DNA from: Luteimonas panaciterrae
Lineage (GTDB): Bacteria > Pseudomonadota > Gammaproteobacteria > Xanthomonadales > Xanthomonadaceae
Assembly (NCBI RefSeq): GCF_020511115.1
Contig: NZ_JAJAVH010000016.1
Coordinates: 1 to 64,000 of the forward strand
DNA: 64,000 nt
Direction of reading: 5' to 3'
Shown here one piece after another: positions 18,315 to 30,366 of this stretch; position 1 is the stretch's first letter, and every line of letters starts with the position of its first letter. Under the pieces are notes generated by a model. That model made no database searches, was not told where the DNA came from, and was given only the letters and a program-made list of their open reading frames with translations. The position numbers were made by a program, and so were the translations under genes.

Positions 18315-19189
18315 AACGCTTGCTCATGATCGACCTGGTCAGAAGCATCGTGTCCAAGACAAGTTTGTCCAAGACTGGTCTGATCGCCTGCGCCGCGATC
18401 GTCTTCCTTGCAATCCCTGCGCCGGGACACGCCGGAACCGCATGTGACGAGCGGATCATCGATGCGGCGAAGCTGGCGGACGCCGCGGAAACCGCATTGC
18501 GCACCGCGGCGGCGCTCGATCGCGGTGAGGCGCCGATGGCACTGGTCGCACGCGTCGGCACCGATCTTTCCGCGCATGGCCTGGTCTACAGCCACATCGG
18601 CTTCGCGTTGCGCGATCATCCGGACGGCCGCTGGACCGTGCTGCATCTGCTCAACGATTGCGGCACGGATCGTTCGGACCTACACGCGCAAGGATTGGTG
18701 AATTTCTTCGCCGATGATCTTGTGAACCAGGATGCGCGCATCGTCTGGTTGCAGCCCGAGATTTCAGCACGGCTGGCCGAACACCTGCGTGCCTTGCCGC
18801 GTCAGGCCTTGCATCAACAAAACTACAACCTCATCGCCAGACCAGGCAGCGCCGACTATCAGAACTCCACTGCCTGGGTGCTGGAGACGCTTGCAGTCGC
18901 ACTGCCGGCTTCGATCCCCGCAAAGAATCGTCGCGAGGCGTATGCATTCGTGCGAAACGATGGCTTCACTCCCGACCGCATCCATATTTCCTACGGCAAG
19001 CGCATCCTCGGCGGCCTGTTCTCGGCCAACGTCGCTTTCACCGACCACAGCGTCGGCACGCGCCTGTCCGGCGACTATCCGGTGGTGACGGTGCGCTCGA
19101 TCTTCCATTATCTCGATTCGCGCGGCTATGCAATCAAGCAGACCGAATGGCGCAACGGCGTTCTGCAAGCCACACCGGGACCAGGTTAG
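18311..19189 (+). CDS. DUF2145-family exported protein
   Basis: A 292-residue protein with an N-terminal hydrophobic segment ending in a signal-peptide-like GHAGTACDE. The body matches the DUF2145 pattern, with GLVYSHIGFALRDHPDG near 95-110, LHLLNDCGTDRSDLHAQGL and NYNLIARPGSADYQNSTAWV. The spacing of Cys, His and Asn-rich motifs suggests a papain-like or NlpC-like hydrolase fold, but this is inference. The frame opens at 18254; the ATG at 18311, overlapping the previous stop, is preferred. Confidence 0.75.
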   Translation: MKRLLMIDLVRSIVSKTSLSKTGLIACAAIVFLAIPAPGHAGTACDERIIDAAKLADAAETALRTAAALDRGEAPMALVARVGTDLSAHGLVYSHIGFALRDHPDGRWTVLHLLNDCGTDRSDLHAQGLVNFFADDLVNQDARIVWLQPEISARLAEHLRALPRQALHQQNYNLIARPGSADYQNSTAWVLETLAVALPASIPAKNRREAYAFVRNDGFTPDRIHISYGKRILGGLFSANVAFTDHSVGTRLSGDYPVVTVRSIFHYLDSRGYAIKQTEWRNGVLQATPGPG

Positions 19190-19236
19190 TGGTCTCCGTG
19201 CCGACCTCCGCCTCTCAACCGAATCCGGTCACCCCT

Positions 19237-19659
19237 ATGAAACGCACCACTTTCGTATTCGCCAATGCCACGATGGCGGCACTGCTGGGTTATGGCGTAA
19301 ATCTCTTCACCGGGGTTCTTGATCTTTCCGATCCGGAAGATTCGGGACTTTATTGGACAATGTTGCTATTGGCGGCGGTATCGGCCGGACTCTCTGCCTT
19401 CTTCTTTTCCAGCGGCGCGCAACCTTACCGGGCTCGCCGTCTGCTGCAAGCGGTGGTCATCTGCGTGGCCGCCTATGTGCTGTATTCCGCGCTTCTGGTG
19501 GTCTGGGGCATGATCTTCGGAACCTTGGATCCCCCTGGCGCCCTGACGGTAGCCGGTTTCTCCCTCCAATACACCGGTCTGCCGGCGCTGGTGTTCGAAT
19601 ACATCTTGCTCTACGTGGCTGAGCGCCCCCGCCCCACACCGGCCCGCGATCCGGCATGA
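19237..19659 (+). CDS. Small membrane protein, unrecognised
   Basis: A 140-residue protein with four hydrophobic segments (about 7-25, 38-58, 70-93 and 103-125), so an inner-membrane protein. The longer frame from 19147 is rejected because the upstream part is not hydrophobic or conserved-looking, and MKRTTFVFANATMAALLG is a natural start. It ends 4 nt before the convergent acyP gene. No function can be proposed. Confidence 0.65.
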   Translation: MKRTTFVFANATMAALLGYGVNLFTGVLDLSDPEDSGLYWTMLLLAAVSAGLSAFFFSSGAQPYRARRLLQAVVICVAAYVLYSALLVVWGMIFGTLDPPGALTVAGFSLQYTGLPALVFEYILLYVAERPRPTPARDPA

Positions 19660-19663
19660 GCCA

Positions 19664-19948
19664 TCAACTCGTGACGAAACCGTCGCCAGCGTCATCCATG
19701 CGCGCGGGCTCACGCGCGAGCGCATCCACACGCGCATGCGGGGGACCGTGGCGCAACCATTCGGCTAGTGTTTCCAGCGCCGCGGCATCGCCTGCGGCAA
19801 GCACTTCGACGCGGCCGTCGGCAAGATTCCTGGCATAGCCGCGCAATCCGAGCCGCGCCGCCTGTTCGCGCGTGGAAGCGCGGAAGAACACACCCTGCAC
19901 CTTGCCTGCGACATAGAAGCGTGCAGCCGATTCAGTGCGTTCAGGCAC
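19664..19948 (-). CDS. acyP: Acylphosphatase
   Basis: A 94-residue enzyme that hydrolyses acyl phosphates. The signature GKVQGVFFRASTREQAARLG holds the catalytic Arg and the phosphate-binding loop; GYARNLADGRVEVLAAGD holds the catalytic Asn. The start is a GTG at 19948 that overlaps the end of the tlpA-like gene; GGAGG lies 8 nt upstream and the length then matches the family. Longer upstream starts run into the neighbouring frame. Confidence 0.9.
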   Translation of the reverse strand: MPERTESAARFYVAGKVQGVFFRASTREQAARLGLRGYARNLADGRVEVLAAGDAAALETLAEWLRHGPPHARVDALAREPARMDDAGDGFVTS

Positions 19949-20545
19949 TCGGCTTGCCTCCCACCGTGGCGATCTCGGTTTCGATTTCCTTCGCGGTGAC
20001 CGGGCCGAGGAAATGCTTGGCGATCTTGCCATCCGGTGCGATCAGATAGGTCATCGGCAAACCACGCGGCGTGGCGAAATCCGTCGGCGGATCGTAGACA
20101 TCGACAATCGCGATCGGATAGACCACCGGATGCTTCTGCAGGAAATCCTGGAGTTCCTTCGGCTCGATCTCCTCGTAGGCGAGTCCGATCACGTCGATGT
20201 TCTCGCGCATCGCATCGAGCGCCGACAGCTCCGGCATTTCCTTACGGCACGGCGCGCACCAGGTGGCCCAGAAATTCACCACAACCCACTTGCCGCGGTG
20301 CGCGGCGAGGTCGAACTGCTTGCCATCGAGCGTGGCGATGCGCAGGGTTGGGATTTCGGGTTTTGCCGCCGCGGTGTCGTCGGCTGGCTTGGCCGGTTGC
20401 GCGACGGGCGGTGTCTGATCTTGCGATGGCTGCGTCGTCGCAGGTTCCGCGGCCGGCTTCGGCGTTTCCTTGCCTGCTTCCGTTTCGGAGCGTTTGCAGG
20501 CGGACAGCGCGAGTGCGGCGAAACAAACGGCGAGCAGAACACGTT

Positions 20546-20549
<4 letters not shown>
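19941..20549 (-). CDS. TlpA-like thioredoxin lipoprotein
   Basis: A 202-residue membrane-anchored disulfide reductase. The lipobox LSAC puts the lipid on Cys18; a Pro/Ala/Lys-rich linker (about 20-70) follows; then a TlpA/ResA-type thioredoxin domain with [19 protein letters not shown] (CxxC = CAPC) and the cis-Pro loop GLPMTYLI. It probably keeps apo-cytochrome c or other envelope thiols reduced. ATGA overlap with yihY indicates coupling. Confidence 0.9.
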
Positions 20550-22498
<1,949 letters not shown>

Positions 22499-22508
22499 GC
22501 ACGCTGAT

Positions 22509-22862
22509 ATGAGCCTGCGCCCCGCCCGCATCGTTCTGGCATTGGCGCTGTTCGCGCTCTCGGTGCTGTTCTCGTTGTGGTTCTATGAAGACCGTCATCG
22601 CATCGCCGTCCTGCTCATCTTCGTGCTGCCGCCACTGCTGTTGTTGATCGGCGTACTGCGCGGTGGCGCCAAGGCGGCGTTCTGGAGTGGCGTCGTCGGC
22701 CTGTTCTGGTTCTCCCACGGCGTGATGGTGGCCTGGAGCCGCCCCGCCGAGGGCGGCTACGCATGGTGCGAGATCGTGCTGGCGCTGCTGATTATCGGCG
22801 CATCGAGCTGGCCGGGCCTGAAAGCGCGTTTCAGCAAGCCCAAGCAAAAGCAGTCGGAGTAA
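22509..22862 (+). CDS. DUF2069 membrane protein
   Basis: A 117-residue protein with four hydrophobic segments. Family features include SLWFYEDRHRIAVLLIFVLP near 20-40 and FWFSHGVMVAWSRPAEG in the middle, with a basic C-terminus. DUF2069 genes often accompany wrbA, as here. Function unknown. Confidence 0.82.
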   Translation: MSLRPARIVLALALFALSVLFSLWFYEDRHRIAVLLIFVLPPLLLLIGVLRGGAKAAFWSGVVGLFWFSHGVMVAWSRPAEGGYAWCEIVLALLIIGASSWPGLKARFSKPKQKQSE

Positions 22863-22910
22863 AATTCACCCTTCGCAGGCGTGTGCCCTGCCCCACTTCC
22901 GGACATCCGC

Positions 22911-23399
22911 ATGGACGAGCTGCTCATCGTCACCACCGGCGGCACCATCGACAAGGTGTATTTCGACGACAAATCCGACTACCAGGTCGGCGAGCCGCAG
23001 ATCGGCCACATCCTCGAGGAACTGGGCGTGGCGTTCCGCTTCCGGGTGATTCCGATCATCCGCAAGGATTCGCTGCACATCAGCGCCGAGGATCGCGAGC
23101 TGATCCGCGCCACCATCGCCGCGCAGCCGACCAGGCATGTGCTGATCACGCACGGCACCGACACCATGGTCGACACGGCGAAGGTGCTCAGCGGCATCGA
23201 AGGCAAGACCATCGTGCTGACGGGCGCGCTGAATCCGGCGCGCTTCCGCGGCTCCGATGCCGAATTCAACATCGGCTGCGCGGTCGGCGCGGTGCAATCG
23301 CTGCCACCTGGCGTGCACATCGCCATGAACGGCCGCATCTGGGATCCGCTGAAGGTGCGCAAGAACGTCGCCGCCAATCGTTTCGAGGCATCCAATTAA
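22911..23399 (+). CDS. Short asparaginase-domain protein
   Basis: A 162-residue protein resembling only the N-terminal catalytic domain of L-asparaginases I/II. It has TTGGTIDKVYF and ITHGTDTMVDTAK, the two Thr-containing active-site loops, and LTGALNPARFRGSDAEFNIG. The C-terminal domain, which completes the active site in dimers of classical enzymes, is absent. Such short proteins occur widely in proteobacteria; whether they are asparaginases is uncertain. A frame from 22881 exists, but the ATG at 22911 is preferred. Confidence 0.8.
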   Translation: MDELLIVTTGGTIDKVYFDDKSDYQVGEPQIGHILEELGVAFRFRVIPIIRKDSLHISAEDRELIRATIAAQPTRHVLITHGTDTMVDTAKVLSGIEGKTIVLTGALNPARFRGSDAEFNIGCAVGAVQSLPPGVHIAMNGRIWDPLKVRKNVAANRFEASN

Positions 23400-23403
23400 C
23401 GCG

Positions 23404-24978
23404 ATGGATGCCGGCGGCGATCCACGCATGGCCGGATTGCCGGCCGATGCGGTCCAGCGCCTGCATGGCGCGGCGCGCGCGATTCGCGATGGCGCGTTCG
23501 ACATCGCGCAGCGATTGCTCGGCGAAGTGCTCGATGTCGCGCCCGAACATCCGGAAGCCCTGCGGCTGAGCGGCATCCTCAACAATCAGCGCGAGCGATA
23601 TGCCGATGCACAGGCGTTTCTGTTGCGTGCGCTGGCGCAGCGCCCGGATGATCCCTACATCTTCATGGATCTCGGCAGCGCGCAGCAGGGCCTGGGCGAG
23701 CGCGATACCGCGCATGCCTCATGGCAACGCGCCTGCGAACTGGCGCCACACGAACCGATGCCCTGGTTCAACCTCGGTCGCAGCCTGCAGCTGGAAGGCA
23801 GCACCGAAGCTGCGGTGGGTGTACTGCAACGCGCCTCTGAACTTTCTCCGGACCTGTTGCCCGCGCGCATCCTGCTCGCCGATGCGCTGGCGCATCTGGG
23901 TCGTTTCGATGAGGCCGATGTGGAGTACCGTGCCGCGCTGCAACTGCATCCGGCCTGCGGCGACGCCTGGCGCGGGCTCGCCAACATCAAGATGCGGCCG
24001 CTGTCCGAACGCGATCGCGAGGAACTGGCACTGCAGTTCCGTCGCGCCAACATCGCCGAAACCGATCGCATCGCGATGGGCTACGCACTGGGCAAGGTCT
24101 ACGAAGACCATGGCCGGTATCCCGAAGCATTCTCGGCTTTGAACGAAGCCAACTTCCGCATGCGACGCTTGTCGCCCTGGGATGCCGACGGCTTCCACAC
24201 CTATACCGATGCCGTGATCGCCGCGAGCGAGACGCTACCGGCGCCATTGGACGCGACCTTGGGACGCGAAGCGATCCTGATCGTAGGCCTGCCGCGCTCG
24301 GGCTCCACCTTGTTCGAACAAATCCTGGCCGCGCATCCGCAGGTGGAAGGCGCCAGCGAACTCAATGATCTGGGTGAGGTGATCCGCGACGAATCGATCC
24401 GTTGCAACGAGCCTTTCCCGCGCTGGGTCGCCGCCGCCACCGCGCAGGATTGGCAACGGCTGGGACAGGACTATCTGCAGCGCACGGTGCGCTGGCGCGC
24501 GAACCGTCCGTACTTCACCGACAAGATGCCGGAGAACTGGCTGTACGCCGGCGTGATGCGCGCCATGTTGCCCGGCGCGCACATCATCGACACGCGACGC
24601 GATGCGCTGGAAACCGCCTGGTCGTGCTTCAAGCAGCAGTTCTATCGCCTGCCGCACTTCGCTTGCAGCCTGACCGACATCGCCGCATACCTGCGCGACT
24701 GCGAGCGCGCGATGACGCATTGGCGCAATGCCGATCCGCAGCACATCCGTACCCAGTCCTACGAAGCCTTGCTTGCCGATCCCGAGAACGAGATTCGCGC
24801 ACTGCTCGACTTCTGCGGCTTGCTCTTCGATGCGCGCTGTCTCGATTACCACCAGGCCACACGCAGCGTGCGCACACCCAGCGCTTCGCAGGTGCGGCAG
24901 CCGTTACGTCATGACACGGCGCGTTCCGCGCATTACGGGCCCCTGCTCGATCCGCTGCGGGCAGCTTTGCAAAGCTGA
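23404..24978 (+). CDS. TPR-repeat sulfotransferase
   Basis: A 524-residue protein: about 250 residues of TPR repeats (for example ALRLSGILNNQRERYADAQA and DAWRGLANIKMRPLSERDRE) followed by a P-loop sulfotransferase domain. The PAPS 5'-phosphosulfate loop is GLPRSGSTLFEQ near residue 295, and the 3'-phosphate region is around DTRRDALETAWSCFKQQF. These proteins probably sulfate protein or glycan targets bound by the TPRs. It starts 4 nt after the asparaginase-like gene, so they share a transcript. Confidence 0.88.
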   Translation: MDAGGDPRMAGLPADAVQRLHGAARAIRDGAFDIAQRLLGEVLDVAPEHPEALRLSGILNNQRERYADAQAFLLRALAQRPDDPYIFMDLGSAQQGLGERDTAHASWQRACELAPHEPMPWFNLGRSLQLEGSTEAAVGVLQRASELSPDLLPARILLADALAHLGRFDEADVEYRAALQLHPACGDAWRGLANIKMRPLSERDREELALQFRRANIAETDRIAMGYALGKVYEDHGRYPEAFSALNEANFRMRRLSPWDADGFHTYTDAVIAASETLPAPLDATLGREAILIVGLPRSGSTLFEQILAAHPQVEGASELNDLGEVIRDESIRCNEPFPRWVAAATAQDWQRLGQDYLQRTVRWRANRPYFTDKMPENWLYAGVMRAMLPGAHIIDTRRDALETAWSCFKQQFYRLPHFACSLTDIAAYLRDCERAMTHWRNADPQHIRTQSYEALLADPENEIRALLDFCGLLFDARCLDYHQATRSVRTPSASQVRQPLRHDTARSAHYGPLLDPLRAALQS

Positions 24979-24994
24979 TCCATATTTCGTTCGC

Positions 24995-25029
24995 GGAAAA
25001 AATTGCGGCCGTCTCACGACGGCCGCAAT
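24995..25029 (-). terminator. Intrinsic terminator of the first M4 protease gene
   Basis: ATTGCGGCCGTC pairs perfectly with GACGGCCGCAAT (12 pairs, 4-nt loop), followed on the minus strand by TTTTTTCC. It lies 34 nt beyond the protease stop codon. On the plus strand there is no T-run, so it serves the minus-strand gene. Confidence 0.85.
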
Positions 25030-25062
25030 CGTGTTGCATGCCCTCTCGGGCCTTGAAACGAC

Positions 25063-27120
<2,058 letters not shown>

Positions 27121-27294
27121 TTACGCGGTGTTGTGTCCGACGAATGTGATGCCAATGCACATCCACGCTGTATCCAGCGCGGCAGCGCCATGATCGATGC
27201 CGGAGACCCACGCCCACGCGCCGGCACCACGCGTCATCACCATCGGCCGGGAAGCCGACGGCGGTTGCCGCGAAGTACGCAAACGAATAGACAT
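27121..27294 (-). CDS. Possible short ORF upstream of M4 gene 1 (GAWAWV)
   Basis: A 57-codon frame starting at an ATG with GGAGG 11 nt upstream, in the protease leader region. It contains GAGAWAWVSG. The upstream region of the paralogous M4 gene encodes GAWAWV in the matching place, where four of the six codons compared differ only in the third base and the two Trp codons are identical. This hints at coding, but the rest of the two peptides does not align well, so the gene is uncertain. Confidence 0.3.
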   Translation of the reverse strand: MSIRLRTSRQPPSASRPMVMTRGAGAWAWVSGIDHGAAALDTAWMCIGITFVGHNTA

Positions 27295-27374
27295 GAAGGT
27301 TCCGACCTCCGCACGATCAGCCATGGAGAGCTGCACGTCGGGTTCGAGTCGAACCATCCTCCCGACGTAAAAAT

Positions 27375-27408
27375 GGACGCAAGACGTTCCGCGTCCTGAA
27401 ACGACCTT
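27375..27408 (-). other. Hairpin plus T-run at the head of the M4 gene 1 upstream region
   Basis: On the minus strand AAGGTCGTTTCA is followed by GGACGC...GCGTCC (27375-27396) and then ATTTTTACG. The same AAGGTCG/TTCA, hairpin and T-rich order occurs upstream of the second M4 gene (34957-34991). It could be an attenuator or the terminator of an upstream transcript. Confidence 0.45.
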
Positions 27409-27584
27409 ATCGAAGGTTTCAAACTCGATTCACGCCGCAGTTGCAGCAAAAACGAGCGTGAAATCGTGATGGCACCCCCAAAACAACCATAAGAACAATT
27501 TCACGTGCAACTGATCACGACGCACGTGTAGAGCGCGTGAAAACGTAACGTGCGCGAATTCGCACATTGATTGGTCCGCGTGAC

Positions 27585-27612
27585 AAAAAAAGACCCCAGG
27601 GCTACCGGGGTC
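27585..27612 (-). terminator. Intrinsic terminator with no known gene upstream
   Basis: GACCCC (27607-27612 on the minus reading) pairs with GGGGTC (27592-27597) over a 9-nt loop, followed by TTTTTTT. The S8 protease gene has its own terminator at 27876, so this one must end a different transcript. The nearest candidate promoter is at 27707 (see the ncRNA entry). Confidence 0.7.
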
Positions 27613-27700
27613 GGAGAGGCCCGACATTGTCGATGCGCTCGCTTGAGCGCAACGCTTCGGGATTCGAACGTGGCGTTGCCGCGACTGCTTGCGGACTCGA
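27585..27700 (-). ncRNA. Candidate small RNA, about 115 nt
   Basis: It is bounded by a promoter-like motif (27707-27743) and a strong intrinsic terminator (27585-27612), with no convincing ORF between. An internal hairpin TTGCGCTC/GAGCGCA is visible near 27640-27660. The same promoter-like motif precedes the S8 and M28 protease genes, suggesting joint control. This is inference from signals only. Confidence 0.35.
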
Positions 27701-27706
27701 GAACCT

Positions 27707-27743
27707 GACGCTAAGCGACACCACCAGTAGCGATCAAGCTGCA
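27707..27743 (-). promoter_or_regulatory. Conserved promoter-like motif, copy A
   Basis: Minus strand: TGCAGCTTGATC, 18-nt spacer, then TTAGCGTC. The -35-like TTGATC is at 27732-27737 and the -10-like TAGCGT at 27708-27713, which keeps the T, A and final T most conserved in sigma-70 -10 boxes. Copies B and C precede protease genes. Confidence 0.5.
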
Positions 27744-27875
27744 GTGCAATACGACGAAGCAATCAACATGAAGCAACCGACATCATGAGAGTCAGGCACG
27801 AACCAGGATCTGCATGGCGCCGGCAATCTGATCTCGATTGCATTCGCATCCATTGTCACCATCAGCCGCAGTCGC

Positions 27876-27910
27876 AAAACAAAATCCCGGCGCCAGGCCG
27901 GGATTTTGTC
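27876..27910 (-). terminator. Intrinsic terminator of the S8 protease gene
   Basis: CAAAATCCCGGC pairs with GCCGGGATTTTG, giving a long stem with A/T base pairs at its foot and TTTTG after it on the minus strand. It starts about 20 nt beyond the S8 stop codon. Confidence 0.88.
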
Positions 27911-27930
27911 CGATGCCTGCCGGCATCACC

Positions 27931-30054
27931 TCAGAACGTGACGCTCCAGCTATTGATGTAACCGGTGTCGCCGCTAGCGTTGTCGTTCACCCGCAACTTC
28001 CAAGTGCCGTTGAGCGCTTCGCTCGACAGGTTGAAGGTGAAGGTGCCCGTCAGGTTGTCGGCGCTGCCGCCCGCGTAGTTACTGATGTTGTACAGACTGC
28101 CGTCCGGCGCCACCAGATCCACCTTCAGATCTCCACGATAGGTGTGGACGATGTTCACCGAGACCGACGCATTGGTCGGCGCGTTGCCAGTGCGGCCGGA
28201 CACGGCAATCGGGCTGTCCACCGTCGCGTTGTCGCTGATGGTGTAGTCCGTGTTGTTGGTATAGGTCTGCGCGCTGCTGCCGGCGGTGTAGCTGCCGGTC
28301 AGGCTGAGACCGGAGAACGTCGAGTAACCGCGCACCAGGACGTGATACGTGCCGGTTTGGGCCGTGGTGATGTTGCAGGTCTCGGCGTTGGTGCTGCCTT
28401 CCGACTTGCAGTCGTAGCTGGACGTGGACGGCGCGCTGCCGAACTTCACGTACAGATCGGCATCGCCGCTGCCGCCGGACGTCACGAACTTCAGATTGCT
28501 GGCTCCAGCCGGAACGCTCAAGGTGTAGCGCAGTTCGGTGCCCGCGCTACCGGACAAGCCAGTCACCGCCACACCATTGGCCAGCGTGCCACCGGTCGGC
28601 GGCGGCGTGGTGCCCGTGGCCGCGTCGACCGCCGCCTTGGCATTGACGATGCCGGCACCAATGGCTTTGTCCGGCGTGCTCGGGAATGGCCTGACGCTGC
28701 CCTTGATCAGACTTTCGATCTGCGCCGGTGTCTTGGCGCCGCCATTGGCGGTGGCCGCAGCCTGCATCAACGCCACCACGCCCGCGACGTGCGGCGTCGC
28801 CATCGATGTGCCGCTGTAGCTGGCATACGTTTCCGAACCCTGCGTCTTCGAACCGGAGTTGAGCGTCGAAAGAATGCCGGTGCCCGGCGCGGCCAGGTCG
28901 ACTACCGATCCATAACTGGATTCCTGGAAGCCGGTGCTCCAGATCGAACGCTTGCCCTGGCTGTCCACCGCGCCCACGGTGATCACGTTGTTGCAGTTGG
29001 CCGGATTGTTTTCCGAGGCGTCGTTGGCATCGTTGCCCGCGGCCACCACGACCGTGGTACCGCGACCAACCGCACCATTGATCGCATTCTGCGTGGTGGT
29101 GTCGCAAGCGCCGTAGCCGCCGAGGCTCATGTTGATGACCTCCGCCGGATTGGCGTTGGCCGGCACACCGCTGACCGTGCCGCCCGATGCCCAGATGATG
29201 GCGTCGGCGATGTCGGAGGTGTAGCCGCCACAACGTCCGAGCACGCGGATGGGCGAGACCTTCGCACCGTAGGCGACGCCGGCGACACCCTTCGAATTGT
29301 TAGTGACCGCAGCGATGGTCCCGGCGACATGCGTGCCATGCCAGCTGGAGGAGGAAGACGGCGGCGCGTTGGAACCGCAGTACGAGTTCTCGTACCAGTC
29401 ACCCGGATCGTTGGGGTTCGAATCACGGCCGTCGCCGTCCACCGACACGTCGGTGTCGCCGATGAAGTCGTAGCCGGCCACGAGGTTGGCGCTGAGATCG
29501 CTATGCGGCGTGATGCCGGTGTCGATCACAGCCACCACCGTGCCATTGCCGTTCGTGATGTCCCATGCCTGAGGTGCGTTGATGCCGGCATCGGCGTCGG
29601 TATAGCCCCACTGCTCGCCATAGCGAGTGTCGTTGGGCGTCAGCAGCGCATGCATCATGCGATCGACCTCGACGTATTCGACGTTCGGGTCGGCGGCGAT
29701 CTGCCGCATCAATGCTTCGGCCTCGACACGATTGAGTTTGCGGTCTGACTTCAGCACGTCGGATTGGATCGCCAAACGGCGCAGATGCGTCAGACCCAGC
29801 GCCTTGCCCTTCGCGGCGGGCAGTGCACGCGCGGCCGTGCTGGCGGCGCGACGCACGGTCGCGACGTCGGCCGCCTCCGGGCTGCCGCTGCGATATTTGA
29901 CGATGAAACGGTCGAAATGCTCATCACTCTTCAATCCGTTGAGATTGATGCGATCTGCGGCGAACGAAGACATGGATACCAGAGAAGACAACGCCACCGC
30001 GGTAGCGGCCGCGAGCGCATGCACGCGCACGCGACGATTCGAAATTTCAAACAT
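27931..30054 (-). CDS. Secreted S8 subtilisin-like protease with PPC and P domains
   Basis: A 707-residue serine protease. Order: signal peptide (1-33), inhibitor propeptide (about 45-130), subtilase domain (about 150-475), PPC domain (about 505-590) and P/Homo B domain (about 597-707). The triad is Asp178 (AVIDTGITPHSD), His239 (SWHGTHVAGT) and Ser417 (YSGTSMATPHVAG). Four Cys in the catalytic domain could form disulfides. The ATG at 30054 has AGGAG 10-11 nt upstream. An upstream motif-plus-hairpin suggests its own regulated promoter. Similar enzymes are extracellular digestive proteases in Xanthomonas and Lysobacter. Confidence 0.94.
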   Translation of the reverse strand: MFEISNRRVRVHALAAATAVALSSLVSMSSFAADRINLNGLKSDEHFDRFIVKYRSGSPEAADVATVRRAASTAARALPAAKGKALGLTHLRRLAIQSDVLKSDRKLNRVEAEALMRQIAADPNVEYVEVDRMMHALLTPNDTRYGEQWGYTDADAGINAPQAWDITNGNGTVVAVIDTGITPHSDLSANLVAGYDFIGDTDVSVDGDGRDSNPNDPGDWYENSYCGSNAPPSSSSSWHGTHVAGTIAAVTNNSKGVAGVAYGAKVSPIRVLGRCGGYTSDIADAIIWASGGTVSGVPANANPAEVINMSLGGYGACDTTTQNAINGAVGRGTTVVVAAGNDANDASENNPANCNNVITVGAVDSQGKRSIWSTGFQESSYGSVVDLAAPGTGILSTLNSGSKTQGSETYASYSGTSMATPHVAGVVALMQAAATANGGAKTPAQIESLIKGSVRPFPSTPDKAIGAGIVNAKAAVDAATGTTPPPTGGTLANGVAVTGLSGSAGTELRYTLSVPAGASNLKFVTSGGSGDADLYVKFGSAPSTSSYDCKSEGSTNAETCNITTAQTGTYHVLVRGYSTFSGLSLTGSYTAGSSAQTYTNNTDYTISDNATVDSPIAVSGRTGNAPTNASVSVNIVHTYRGDLKVDLVAPDGSLYNISNYAGGSADNLTGTFTFNLSSEALNGTWKLRVNDNASGDTGYINSWSVTF

Positions 30055-30162
30055 GAGAGCACAACTCCTGAACGTATGTGTGTGCCGCGAGCGCGGCAGA
30101 CAAGGCCCAACGGGAACAGACACGGCGATGGCCGCATCTCCCCTTTCCTCATTGGGAACCTG

Positions 30163-30191
30163 GACGGGAACCCGGAAACCGGGTTCCCGTC
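30163..30191 (-). other. 13-bp perfect hairpin at the predicted 5' end of the S8 mRNA
   Basis: GACGGGAACCCGG pairs exactly with CCGGGTTCCCGTC over a 3-nt loop. It begins 2 nt after the -10-like box of motif B, so a transcript from motif B would open with this stem. 5'-terminal stem-loops protect mRNAs from RppH/RNase E; alternatively it could be an operator. Confidence 0.55.
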
Positions 30192-30192
30192 C

Positions 30193-30228
30193 GACGCTAA
30201 GGAAGGCTTATCTATCGTTCAAGCTGCA
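30193..30228 (-). promoter_or_regulatory. Conserved promoter-like motif, copy B (S8 protease)
   Basis: Minus strand: TGCAGCTTGAAC, 17-nt spacer, TTAGCGTC. TTGAAC is at 30217-30222 and TAGCGT at 30194-30199. The expected transcription start lies in the foot of the hairpin at 30163-30191. Confidence 0.55.
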
Positions 30229-30366
30229 GTCGCAGCATTCGATTCCGCAACGCAATTCGAGGCAATCACCCTACCCTTGCGATTGCATGCGGACAGAAAC
30301 ACGCTTCTTTTCACAGTTGCGTGTTCGCGCATGCAACAGACATCATCTTCAATATGGACGCAGTGC

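Larger units (their letters stand above)
30055..30366 (-). other. 312-nt S8/M28 intergenic region
   Basis: It holds the S8 leader (with a TGCCGCGC/GCGCGGCA hairpin close to the start codon), a 13-bp perfect hairpin, promoter-like motif B and, nearer the M28 stop, a weak possible terminator (GCGAACACGC...GCGTGTTTCTGT). No ORF is supported. Confidence 0.55.

Noticed and set aside
27841-27930. A coding function for the long plus-strand ORF over the S8 protease
   Set aside because: It is antisense to the protease and reads through its terminator; there is no ribosome site.
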